NCBI GenBank assembly: GCA_018814465.1 | Contig: JAHIZR010000415.1 | Coordinates: 1 to 6,081 of the forward strand | Length of the DNA: 6,081 nucleotides | Source: a bacterium | GTDB lineage: Bacteria; Electryoneota; RPQS01 | Direction: 5' to 3' | In this document: positions 1 to 5,938 of the stretch, piece after piece | Numbering within the stretch: position 1 is the first letter of the stretch | How the letters are laid out: the number at the start of each line of letters is the position of its first letter | Notes under the pieces: generated by a model | Databases searched by the model: none | What the model was told of the DNA's origin: nothing | Seen by the model: only the letters and a program-made list of their open reading frames with translations | Made by a program: the position numbers and the translations under genes

Positions 1-827
1 ATCCTGGCCAGCGGCTTCGCACCGCGGCGCTGCGCTTCTTCGTAAGACATCACCATCACCGCCGACGCGCCGTCATTGATCTTCGACGAGTTGGCGGCAG
101 TCACCGTCCCCTCTTTGTCAAACGCGGGCTTAAGCAATGGCAGCTTCTCAAAATTCACCTTTGTCGGCTCCTCGTCCATATCGATCACGTTCTCGCCCTT
201 GCGAGTCTTGATGACGACCGGAACTATCTCCGCCTTGAACTTCCCGCTCTCCTGCGCCGCGATGGCTTTTTTGTAGGACTTGACCGCGAACTCATCCTGC
301 TGTTCGCGAGTGTATTTCTTCTCCTTCGCGCAGAGTTCCGCGCAGACTCCCATATGAGTGTTCTTATGTGGATCCCAAAGACCGTCCAAAATCACTCCGT
401 CAATCAACGAGCCGTTCCCCAGACGATAACCGCTGCGGGCGCGATCCAGATAGTAGGGAGCCAAAGACATGCTTTCCATGCCGCCCGCGATCATGATCTT
501 GGTTTCGCCAAGCTGTATAGCCTGTGCGGCGGACATGACCGCGCGCAGACCCGACGAACAGACTTTATTGATCGTCCAAGAGGACGTGGACGTAGGCACT
601 CCCGCAAAAATGGCTGCCTGCCGCGCGGGAGCCTGCCCCACACCGGCTTGGACGACCTGTCCCAGAATAATTTCGTCGACCTCTTCCGGCTTGACATTGG
701 AGCGGGTGAGGTTCTCTTTAATGACATGTGCGCCCAGTGCGGGAGCGGGCAAACTGGAAAGACTGCCGTTGAATGCTCCGACCGGGGTGCGGGCACCAGA
801 GGTGATGACCGGCGTATTCGGATTCAT
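1..827 (-). CDS. Thiolase / acetyl-CoA C-acyltransferase, N-terminal 275 codons (runs off the left edge)
   Basis: Thiolases cleave 3-ketoacyl-CoA with CoA to give acetyl-CoA, or run in reverse to condense two acyl-CoAs. The frame read from the ATG at 827-825 begins MNPNTPVITSGARTPVGAFN, the usual thiolase start. The nucleophilic cysteine is Cys90 in NKVCSSGLRAV. The AGGMESMS signature lies at about 114-121, the active-site HMG (His158) follows, and NSSKINDGASAV is at about 246-257. Family members are about 390 residues, so roughly 115 are missing. These include the C-terminal GHP histidine and second catalytic cysteine, which cannot be checked here. The start is supported by AAGG at 838-835, 7 nt upstream. 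It lies 40 nt downstream of the metallo-hydrolase and is probably the last beta-oxidation step of the same operon. The family is certain. Chain-length preference (acetoacetyl-CoA versus longer ketoacyl-CoA) cannot be fixed from this fragment. Confidence 0.95.
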   Translation of the reverse strand, partial: MNPNTPVITSGARTPVGAFNGSLSSLPAPALGAHVIKENLTRSNVKPEEVDEIILGQVVQAGVGQAPARQAAIFAGVPTSTSSWTINKVCSSGLRAVMSAAQAIQLGETKIMIAGGMESMSLAPYYLDRARSGYRLGNGSLIDGVILDGLWDPHKNTHMGVCAELCAKEKKYTREQQDEFAVKSYKKAIAAQESGKFKAEIVPVVIKTRKGENVIDMDEEPTKVNFEKLPLLKPAFDKEGTVTAANSSKINDGASAVMVMSYEEAQRRGAKPLAR

Positions 828-867
828 GTTCTTACCTTAAAGCTGTGGGTTATGGTTGGAACGGGGA
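828..867 (-). other. 40-nt spacer ahead of the thiolase gene
   Basis: It contains AAGG (838-835) 7 nt before the thiolase ATG, which serves as its ribosome binding site. No hairpin with a T-run and no promoter-like pair is visible, so the metallo-hydrolase and thiolase genes are most simply on one transcript. Confidence 0.6.
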
Positions 868-1722
868 TTAAATCTCCACCGCGCGAAATTTATATTTTCC
901 TTCGCTGTCTTTGGTTAAATAGCCCGCGCGATTGCGAGGGGCATGAACAAACAGCGATAGATAGTTGCGCTCGACCGTTTCCTTCAGAAACTTGGCCTTC
1001 GATGCGGCTAACTGATCATATTTGACATCATAAGACATCGCGCTGTCCATGGGAAGCTGCGAAATCGTCGGAACGAGATCCGCAAAATAAATTGCCTGCT
1101 CTTTGTCCGGCTCGCCGATAATCGCCAGCTGATGACCGGGACTGTGACCGCCGGTCCAATGCAGCGCAAGCCACGGGAATACCTGAAAATCATCCGTCTC
1201 GATCAATTCCAGAACCGAGGCGGAAAGCAACGGCTCAAAATCCTCCGCAATGTAGCCGTCATCTTGAGTCAGCACGCCCTCGCGCGCGGCGTCCAGTTCC
1301 CGCTTCTGAACGAAGTATTTCGCTTTCGGAAAAGCCGGTTCAACCTGACCGGCATAACCCACGGTCGTTGCGCCGCCGGCATGATCCCAATGCAGATGCG
1401 TCAGAATAACCGTATCGACATCCCGCTTATCAACACCCAACTTCTCAAGCGTTAGATAAAGCTTGCGCGGCCATTCCATTTTATAATCGCGGATTCTCGA
1501 CTCCAGCGGCTTGTCGCCGGAACCGGGATCAATCAAAACTGTATGTTCGGCCCCCCGGATCAATAGCGAATTGAAGCTGACTCGAATACGCCGCTTCATC
1601 CCCTGCCGCTTCTGATTCGAGGACAGATTCGCTTTAGCAATATTAACAAAGGTCTCCCGCTTCAGTTCAAAAAAACCGTCATCAATAAGATCCAGCCTGA
1701 ACGGCCCCAATTCAATCATCAT
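868..1722 (-). CDS. Metallo-beta-lactamase-fold metallohydrolase
   Basis: A 284-residue cytosolic hydrolase (no signal peptide or membrane segment seen) with a complete dinuclear metal site. It has THLHWDHAGG (His109, His111, Asp113, His114), GGHSPGH (His193), FADLVPT (bridging Asp215) and FVHAP (His260). The spacing from His193 to Asp215 to His260 is close to that of AHL-lactonase-type enzymes, but the tyrosine found three residues after the bridging Asp in AiiA is Pro218 here, so lactonase activity should not be assumed. The frame opens with two ATG codons (1722 and 1719) and either could be used. There is no Shine-Dalgarno sequence, but the start lies only 4 nt after the dehydrogenase stop, suggesting translational coupling. 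The position between an acyl-CoA dehydrogenase and a thiolase suggests a thioester or lactone substrate, which is inference. The fold is certain; the substrate is unknown. Confidence 0.93.
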   Translation of the reverse strand: MMIELGPFRLDLIDDGFFELKRETFVNIAKANLSSNQKRQGMKRRIRVSFNSLLIRGAEHTVLIDPGSGDKPLESRIRDYKMEWPRKLYLTLEKLGVDKRDVDTVILTHLHWDHAGGATTVGYAGQVEPAFPKAKYFVQKRELDAAREGVLTQDDGYIAEDFEPLLSASVLELIETDDFQVFPWLALHWTGGHSPGHQLAIIGEPDKEQAIYFADLVPTISQLPMDSAMSYDVKYDQLAASKAKFLKETVERNYLSLFVHAPRNRAGYLTKDSEGKYKFRAVEI

Positions 1723-1726
1723 CTAA

Positions 1727-2872
1727 TCAAGCCGCAAAGGGCCGCAGGATTTCGCGGGATATCACCAGACGCTGAATCTCAGATGTTCCCTCGCCGATTT
1801 CGCACAGCTTAGCATCGCGGAACATGCGCTCCACGGGATAGTCCCGGCTGTAGCCGTAACCGCCGTGCAATTGAATCGCCTGTGAAGTCACGCGGTTCGC
1901 CATCTCACTGGCATACAGCTTCGCCATCGCCGCTTCTCTTACATAGTTTATTCCCGCGTCTTTTTTCTGAGCGGCATCCATCACGAGGTGTTCGGCACAA
2001 GTGATCTGAGTGAGCATATCCGCCAGCTTGAATTGTGTCGCCTGAAAATCCGCGACCTTTTTATTGAATGCCTTGCGCTGCGTCACGAATTCCAGCGTCG
2101 CTTCATAGGCTCCTTTGGCAAGCCCTAACGCCATCGCGGCAATCGAAATCCGGCCTCCGTCCAGCACCGTCAGCATCTGCTTGAAGCCCTCGCCGGGTCT
2201 GCCCAGCAGATTCTCCTTAGGCACTCTGATATCACTGAAGTGCAAAACAACAGTATCTGATCCCCGACAGCCGAGTTTGTGCTCCTTTTTCCCGACCTCA
2301 AATCCTTCCCAATCACGCTCGATGATGAAACAACTGATGCCCCGCGTGCCTTTGCCTTTTTCCGTCACCGCGCTGACCGTGTAGCACTTTGAGTAACTGC
2401 CGTTGGTACAGTAGATCTTAGTCCCGTTCAGCAGATAATGATCCCCCTTGTCAACGCACGTTGTCTGCGTGGCGCCGGCATCGCTGCCCGCCTGCGGTTC
2501 GGTCAAACCAAAACCGCCCATGTGCTTGCCCGCGCAAAGATCAGGCAGATACTTCTGCTTCTGCTCTTCATTGCCGAAAAGAATAATCGGGCCGCAGCCC
2601 AAGGAAATATGAGCGGCCAGACCCAGCGCCGTGCTGCCGCAAACTTTGGCGATCTCGTCGACTGCGATCGCATAGGACACCGTGTCCATCCCCGCGCCGC
2701 CGTACTCCTCCGGGTAGGGAATACCCATCAAACCTAATTCACCCATCTCCCGAAATACTTCTTCAGGAAAGCGTTCCGTCTCATCAAGTTCCACCGCCAG
2801 GGGCTTGATTCTGTTCTCCGCAAAATCGCGCACCATGTCGCGAAGCATTTTCTGTTCTTCCGTCAGTTGCAT
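1727..2872 (-). CDS. Acyl-CoA dehydrogenase (short/medium-chain type, FAD-dependent)
   Basis: It oxidises acyl-CoA to trans-2-enoyl-CoA using FAD, passing electrons to electron-transfer flavoprotein. The 381-residue length is typical. The N-terminal helical domain (1-115) contains LGLMGIPYPEEYGG. The middle beta domain holds GFGLTEPQAGSDAG (about 120-133), the FAD/substrate signature, and RVPKENLLG (about 216-224). The C-terminal helical domain carries QLHGGYGYSRDYPVERMFRD (334-353) and CEIGEGTSEIQR (357-368). Glu361 sits at the catalytic-base position of short- and medium-chain enzymes. Isovaleryl-CoA dehydrogenases usually have Ala/Gly there and use a helix-G glutamate instead; the helix-G segment here reads LDGGRISIA. 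I therefore read it as butyryl-/2-methylacyl-CoA-like and not isovaleryl-specific, though exact substrate is uncertain. The start is supported by GGAG 5 nt upstream. It follows the 70-residue gene by 48 nt, the largest gap in the cluster, and precedes the metallo-hydrolase by 4 nt. Confidence 0.95.
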   Translation of the reverse strand: MQLTEEQKMLRDMVRDFAENRIKPLAVELDETERFPEEVFREMGELGLMGIPYPEEYGGAGMDTVSYAIAVDEIAKVCGSTALGLAAHISLGCGPIILFGNEEQKQKYLPDLCAGKHMGGFGLTEPQAGSDAGATQTTCVDKGDHYLLNGTKIYCTNGSYSKCYTVSAVTEKGKGTRGISCFIIERDWEGFEVGKKEHKLGCRGSDTVVLHFSDIRVPKENLLGRPGEGFKQMLTVLDGGRISIAAMALGLAKGAYEATLEFVTQRKAFNKKVADFQATQFKLADMLTQITCAEHLVMDAAQKKDAGINYVREAAMAKLYASEMANRVTSQAIQLHGGYGYSRDYPVERMFRDAKLCEIGEGTSEIQRLVISREILRPFAA

Positions 2873-2920
2873 GACCTCTCCGGCTTCTTCAAGCTTTCGT
2901 TTGACCGATTCCTTCGGACT
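2873..2920 (-). other. Largest intergenic gap (48 nt), ahead of the acyl-CoA dehydrogenase gene
   Basis: It holds the dehydrogenase Shine-Dalgarno (GGAG at 2881-2878, 5-nt spacer). I see no -35/-10 pair. Two four-base-pair hairpins can be drawn (CCGA/TCGG and GCTT/AAGC), but both are too short and lack a U-tract, so it is not an intrinsic terminator. I read it as an ordinary intra-operon spacer. Confidence 0.6.
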
Positions 2921-3133
2921 TTAGGGCTCATCGCCATAAACATCATCAAGTAAATTGTCTCCGGATCCTTCCACGCGGCGGCGCCGCTTCTTCAGATCCT
3001 CCATCAGCGAATCGTATTCTTCCTTCGTCAAGTCGGTATCTCTGAGTTGGCGCGCAAGTTGTGCTTCCGTAAGGCTGGGCTTTTCCTTCTTCGGAGTGAT
3101 ACCTTCTGGATGCTTACTGCTCGAATCCGTCAT
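2921..3133 (-). CDS. Small charged protein of unknown function (70 residues), SHOCT-like helix pair possible
   Basis: I do not recognise this as a named family. The 70 residues contain no cysteine, signal peptide or membrane segment. Residues 1-20 are Ser/Lys/Pro-rich and probably disordered. Residues 21-53 read as two short helices around a turn (AQLARQLRDTDLTKEEYDSL, then MEDLKKRRRR). The tail (54-70) is acidic and ends DDVYGDEP. The pattern 'L..L.d..lT.eEyd.L...L' resembles the SHOCT short C-terminal domain, but that is a by-eye match. It is very likely translated: the ATG is preceded by a perfect AGGAGG 7 nt upstream, the best ribosome binding site in the window. It lies 13 nt after the TIM-barrel gene and in its operon. 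It could be an accessory or interaction partner of a neighbouring enzyme, or just a lineage-specific small protein. Confidence 0.78.
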   Translation of the reverse strand: MTDSSSKHPEGITPKKEKPSLTEAQLARQLRDTDLTKEEYDSLMEDLKKRRRRVEGSGDNLLDDVYGDEP

Positions 3134-3146
3134 GAGACGACCTCCT
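3134..3146 (-). promoter_or_regulatory. Strong Shine-Dalgarno site overlapping the upstream stop codon
   Basis: On the minus strand the stop and ribosome binding site are merged in AGTAAAGGAGGTCGTCTCATG. The TAA of the TIM-barrel gene (3149-3147) directly abuts AGGAGG (3146-3141), followed by a 7-nt spacer and the ATG of the 70-residue gene. This is the only full-consensus site in the window. It both fixes that start and predicts efficient translation of the small gene. Confidence 0.85.
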
Positions 3147-3932
3147 TTACTGCTTCAATTCCTTCATTATGCTTCTAAAATATATCTCCGACTCCGGAAC
3201 ATCGGAACCGGCGACTTCGTATGTAAGCGTTATCGTATTGGCTGAATCACTAAGCGGTTTCAACAATCTTTGAAACTCCACGCGCCCTGCTCCCAAGGAT
3301 TGGTGCAAGTCCGCGGCTCCGTCATTATCACTCAAATGAAGATGGGAGATGCGGTCGGCAAATCTCTCCACCCACTGGAGTGGCTCGACTTTCCCGAAAC
3401 AAGTTGCATGTCCCGTATCCAAACACATCCGCAGGTGGGGATGGGGGATACTCTCAAAAACCTCCGCGAAGAGTTCCGTGTCCTCTTCATATGTATTCTC
3501 CAAGGCCAGCAGTACTTTATGCTTACTCGCTTCCTCCACTACTCGCTCTAATCCCGAGATAAAGCTGTCCAGCCATTTCCTGCGGGATTTGGGAGCAAGC
3601 TGAGGAATAAACCCGGTATGCAGCACCATCAAAGGCGAGTGAAAACTAACGCATGTTTCAATTCCCGCGATCAGCGCCGCCTCGGAAAATTCGCGAATAT
3701 GGGAATCCCGCGAACCAAGATTGATGCCGTGAAACGGACCGTGAACCGTCGCCTTCAGATTTGCCTTCCGGATTGAATCCGCTTTCTCCAGCAAATCCTC
3801 CCACCGAACCTGCGGCCAGAGTGTCTCGGTCGAATCAAAAACGATCTCGATGCCGAGTTCCAGCTCTTTTAAGTGCGGGATCGCATCCGCAATCTGATCC
3901 ACACTGCAATAAACATGGCGATCACCGAACAT
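3147..3932 (-). CDS. Xylose isomerase-like TIM-barrel protein (sugar phosphate isomerase/epimerase or AP endonuclease family 2)
   Basis: A 261-residue cytosolic protein of the AP_endonuc_2/xylose-isomerase-like TIM-barrel superfamily. These are divalent-metal enzymes that include endonuclease IV, sugar epimerases and hydroxypyruvate isomerase. Barrel-strand motifs appear in order: TVHGPFHGINLGSRD (His64, His68), VLHTGF (His105), LALENTYEED (Glu145), MCLDTGHA (Asp172, His175), ISHLHLSDNDG (His197, His199, Asp202), ADLHQSLGAGRVEF (His210) and LTYEV (Glu239). The putative metal ligands are therefore all retained, pointing to an active metalloenzyme. The start at 3932 is forced, since the in-frame TGA of the carrier gene lies four codons upstream. 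GAGG is present but 14 nt away, so initiation may be coupled. A role in an acyl-CoA operon is not obvious. Family calls such as sugar isomerase are generic, and the substrate is unknown. It is not HMG-CoA lyase, another TIM-barrel enzyme, because the lyase motifs are absent. Confidence 0.88.
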   Translation of the reverse strand: MFGDRHVYCSVDQIADAIPHLKELELGIEIVFDSTETLWPQVRWEDLLEKADSIRKANLKATVHGPFHGINLGSRDSHIREFSEAALIAGIETCVSFHSPLMVLHTGFIPQLAPKSRRKWLDSFISGLERVVEEASKHKVLLALENTYEEDTELFAEVFESIPHPHLRMCLDTGHATCFGKVEPLQWVERFADRISHLHLSDNDGAADLHQSLGAGRVEFQRLLKPLSDSANTITLTYEVAGSDVPESEIYFRSIMKELKQ

Positions 3933-3941
3933 TGAGCGCGG

Positions 3942-4436
3942 TCAATCCTCTTTTACCAGACTGACAATGGCCGTTTCCGTATCCACGATCTGCCCTACCG
4001 TCCCGGAAGTCTTGTCAACAACACCAGCACGTGTCGCGCGCAGATTATGCTCCATTTTCATTGCTTCAACAACAGCAACTGTCTGCCCCTCCTCAACCGC
4101 ATCCCCCGCCTTCACTGCCAGCTTGATCAGCGTTCCCGGCATCGGCGCGTGAATTTCGTCTTTGCTCGATTCCCCGCCGCCGGCGCTCTCACTGTCCGCC
4201 GTCGGAATGGAAAACTCAAATGTCCGTCCATTCAGCCAGACGTGTATCATATCCTTTACCCGAACGACTCGAGCGGGATAAGCTTTCCCGTTATCACGAA
4301 TGACGAGCACACCCGGTTCCGATTCGGTGAATTCAAGAACGTGGTCGCTCCCGTCATAGCTTAAAACCTGACTGCCTGAGTTCGCCGCAACCGTGAAGGT
4401 GAGCGGATTGCCGTTCAACAACAAATCTCGTTTCAT
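3942..4436 (-). CDS. Biotin carboxyl carrier subunit of an acyl-CoA carboxylase (biotin/lipoyl attachment domain)
   Basis: It carries the biotin that shuttles carboxyl groups from the biotin carboxylase to the carboxyltransferase. The protein has 164 residues. The C-terminal biotinyl domain (about 94-162) contains APMPGTLIKL, then VEAMKMEHN with Lys127 as the biotinylation site, and ends in DTETAIVSLVKED. Residues 1-77 form a beta-rich segment (LLLNGNPLTFTV, GKAYPARVVRV, HVWLNGRTFEF) like the BT domain that joins the two halves of propionyl-/methylcrotonyl-CoA carboxylase alpha chains. Residues 79-93 are a Ser/Gly-rich linker. The frame is open upstream to about 4481, but the ATG at 4436 is preferred. 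It overlaps the carboxylase stop as ATGA and has AAGGAG 8 nt upstream inside the carboxylase gene. The BT-like N-terminus separates it from the AccB of acetyl-CoA carboxylase. It probably needs biotin protein ligase (BirA) from elsewhere. Confidence 0.93.
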   Translation of the reverse strand: MKRDLLLNGNPLTFTVAANSGSQVLSYDGSDHVLEFTESEPGVLVIRDNGKAYPARVVRVKDMIHVWLNGRTFEFSIPTADSESAGGGESSKDEIHAPMPGTLIKLAVKAGDAVEEGQTVAVVEAMKMEHNLRATRAGVVDKTSGTVGQIVDTETAIVSLVKED

Positions 4437-5935
4437 GACAGGCTCTCCTTGGCAATCTCCCAGGAACCGAGCGTCTGCCACGGCGTCTGCATGACGGGAA
4501 CTCCTCCGTTACTCTTGGCTTGCGAAGCGGCAGCCGCCTGACTGGCGGCAAACAGCGCGCGAGCCAGCTCTTTCTTATCGGGCGAAGCCGGCTTCCAGCC
4601 CGGCAAATGATCATTCAGAAAATGCGTCGTCAAATTGCCTGACTTGAATTCAGGATGGCGCAGCACATCTTTTAGCAACTCGATCGGTGTGCGCACACCA
4701 AGCAATATATAGTGATTCAGCGCGGAGAGCATCTTTTGAATCGCGCGCTCCCGTGTATCGGAATAGGTGGTTACCTTTGATAAAATCGGATCATAATAAA
4801 CCGACACGTCCGATCCCTGCCGAATTCCGGAGTCCACTCGCACCCCCGGGCTCTGCGGCTCTTCGAGCACCAGAATCTTGCCCGATGAAGGCAAATACTG
4901 ATTCGCCGGATCTTCCGCGTAGATTCTGCATTCGATGGCATGTCCGCGAAAATGAATCTCCACTTGTTTCTTCGGCAACTCCTCGCCCGCTGCGATAGCG
5001 ATCTGCCAGGCAACTAAATCCTCGCCCGTCACGAATTCCGTCACCGGATGCTCAACCTGTAGCCGAGCATTCACTTCCATGAAATAGAATTCGCCGTTAT
5101 TATACAGAAACTCGACCGTGCCCGCATTGCGATAGCCGGCCGCCTTCACGATTTTGATCGCAGCCGCGCCCATGCGTTTCCGCAATTCATCGGTCATGAC
5201 AACCGAGGGCGATTCCTCGATAATCTTCTGGTGCCGCCGCTGAATCGAACATTCGCGTTCACCCAAATGAATCGCATTTCCGTGATCATCGCAGAAAATC
5301 TGAAACTCAATATGACGGGGATTCTCGATGTACTTTTCCAGATAAACGGTCGGATTCCCGAAAGCGGACTGCGCTTCGCGCCGCGCCGCTTCAAAGGAAG
5401 CAATCAATTCTTTCGGCTCATGCACCACTCGCATCCCCTTGCCGCCGCCGCCCGCGGTTGCCTTAATCATGATCGGAAAACCGATGGACTCCGCCACTTT
5501 CAGGACTTTGTCATTCGCGATGTCTTCAAGAATCGCGCCGCGCGTGATTGGAACTTTGTGCTCCTCGGCCAGTTTGCGCGAGGCGATTTTATCACCCAGC
5601 AGCCGCATGCTGTCCGCCGGAGGACCGATAAAAATCAAACCTGCGGCGCGAACCCGCTCCGCAAAATCGGGATTCTCAGATAAAAATCCATAGCCGGGAT
5701 GAATGGCATCGGCGCCCGTGGACTGGGCCGCATCGATCAGCTTATCCATGTTTAAATAGCTTTCGGACGCGGGCGCCGCCCCGATATTCACCGCTTCGTC
5801 GGCGGACTGCACATGCAGCGCATGCACATCGACCTCGCTGTAAACCGCGACAGTTGCAATGCCAAGTTCCCGGGCAGTACGCATGACGCGCACGGCAATC
5901 TCACCACGATTCGCGATCAGAATTTTCTTTATCAC
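4433..5935 (-). CDS. accC: Biotin carboxylase subunit of an acyl-CoA carboxylase
   Basis: An ATP-dependent enzyme that carboxylates biotin on the carrier protein with bicarbonate. The 500 residues contain the N-terminal Rossmann-like domain (KKILIANRGEIAVRVMRTAR, 3-22; HPGYGFLSEN, 79-88). The ATP-grasp glycine loop is KATAGGGGKGMR (158-169), followed by GERECSIQRRHQK (225-237, Lys237) and the catalytic MEVNARLQVEHPVTE (286-300, Arg291, Gln293, Glu295). The C-terminal domain has GHAIECRIYAEDP and YYDPILSK. The core ends near residue 447. The extra 50 residues include an Ala/Gln-rich linker (464-472) and PWQTLGSWE (485-493), a remnant resembling the start of the BT domain in fused alpha chains. 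The start is GTG at 5935-5933. An in-frame TAG two codons upstream rules out extension, and a later ATG would lose the IANRGEIA region. No Shine-Dalgarno sequence is evident, but the hydratase stop is 3 nt away. The substrate is methylcrotonyl-, propionyl- or another acyl-CoA, set by the carboxyltransferase outside the window. Confidence 0.96.
   Translation of the reverse strand: MIKKILIANRGEIAVRVMRTARELGIATVAVYSEVDVHALHVQSADEAVNIGAAPASESYLNMDKLIDAAQSTGADAIHPGYGFLSENPDFAERVRAAGLIFIGPPADSMRLLGDKIASRKLAEEHKVPITRGAILEDIANDKVLKVAESIGFPIMIKATAGGGGKGMRVVHEPKELIASFEAARREAQSAFGNPTVYLEKYIENPRHIEFQIFCDDHGNAIHLGERECSIQRRHQKIIEESPSVVMTDELRKRMGAAAIKIVKAAGYRNAGTVEFLYNNGEFYFMEVNARLQVEHPVTEFVTGEDLVAWQIAIAAGEELPKKQVEIHFRGHAIECRIYAEDPANQYLPSSGKILVLEEPQSPGVRVDSGIRQGSDVSVYYDPILSKVTTYSDTRERAIQKMLSALNHYILLGVRTPIELLKDVLRHPEFKSGNLTTHFLNDHLPGWKPASPDKKELARALFAASQAAAASQAKSNGGVPVMQTPWQTLGSWEIAKESLS
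4437..4450 (-). promoter_or_regulatory. Shine-Dalgarno site and ATGA coupling for the biotin carrier gene
   Basis: AAGGAG (4450-4445) lies within the last codons of the biotin carboxylase gene, 8 nt before the ATG at 4436-4434. That ATG shares four bases (ATGA) with the carboxylase stop. This selects the 164-residue form of the carrier over the longer open frame. It also suggests both reinitiation and independent ribosome entry, which would keep carrier and carboxylase near equimolar or favour the carrier. Confidence 0.8.
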
Positions 5936-5938
5936 AGT

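Noticed and set aside
354..1025. 223-codon open frame on the plus strand across the thiolase start and metallo-hydrolase end
   Set aside because: Antisense to two genes with clear family motifs. The translation is Arg/His/Cys-rich and low-plausibility, with no recognisable domain, so it is a shadow frame.
2873..2920. Possible terminator or promoter in the 48-nt gap before the dehydrogenase
   Set aside because: Only four-base-pair stems, no U-tract and no -10/-35 pair. It is consistent with an ordinary intra-operon spacer.
3147..3932. TIM barrel as HMG-CoA lyase completing a leucine pathway
   Set aside because: The lyase signature motifs are absent. The HGPFHGINLG, DTGHA and HLHLSDN motifs place it in the xylose isomerase-like/AP endonuclease 2 superfamily.
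3930..3947. Stop-codon readthrough joining the carrier to the TIM barrel (same frame, TGA followed by C)
   Set aside because: Being in the same frame has a one-in-three chance, there is no conserved readthrough structure, and the TIM barrel has its own ATG. The hydratase and carboxylase genes are likewise in frame across a TAG, which shows how easily this arises.
4430..4442. Programmed frameshift fusing biotin carboxylase and carrier at the ATGA overlap
   Set aside because: No slippery heptamer or downstream stem is visible at CTGTCATGAAACG, and the carrier has its own ribosome binding site. Simple translational coupling explains it.
4437..4481. Longer form of the biotin carrier with 15 extra N-terminal residues (from about 4481)
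   Set aside because: The added residues read out of frame through the carboxylase gene and look like random sequence. The ATG at 4436 has AAGGAG at 8 nt and the ATGA overlap.
5231..5683. 150-codon plus-strand open frame opposite the biotin carboxylase gene
   Set aside because: It lies wholly antisense to the highly conserved ATP-grasp region. Its composition mirrors the opposite strand, and no motif is recognisable.
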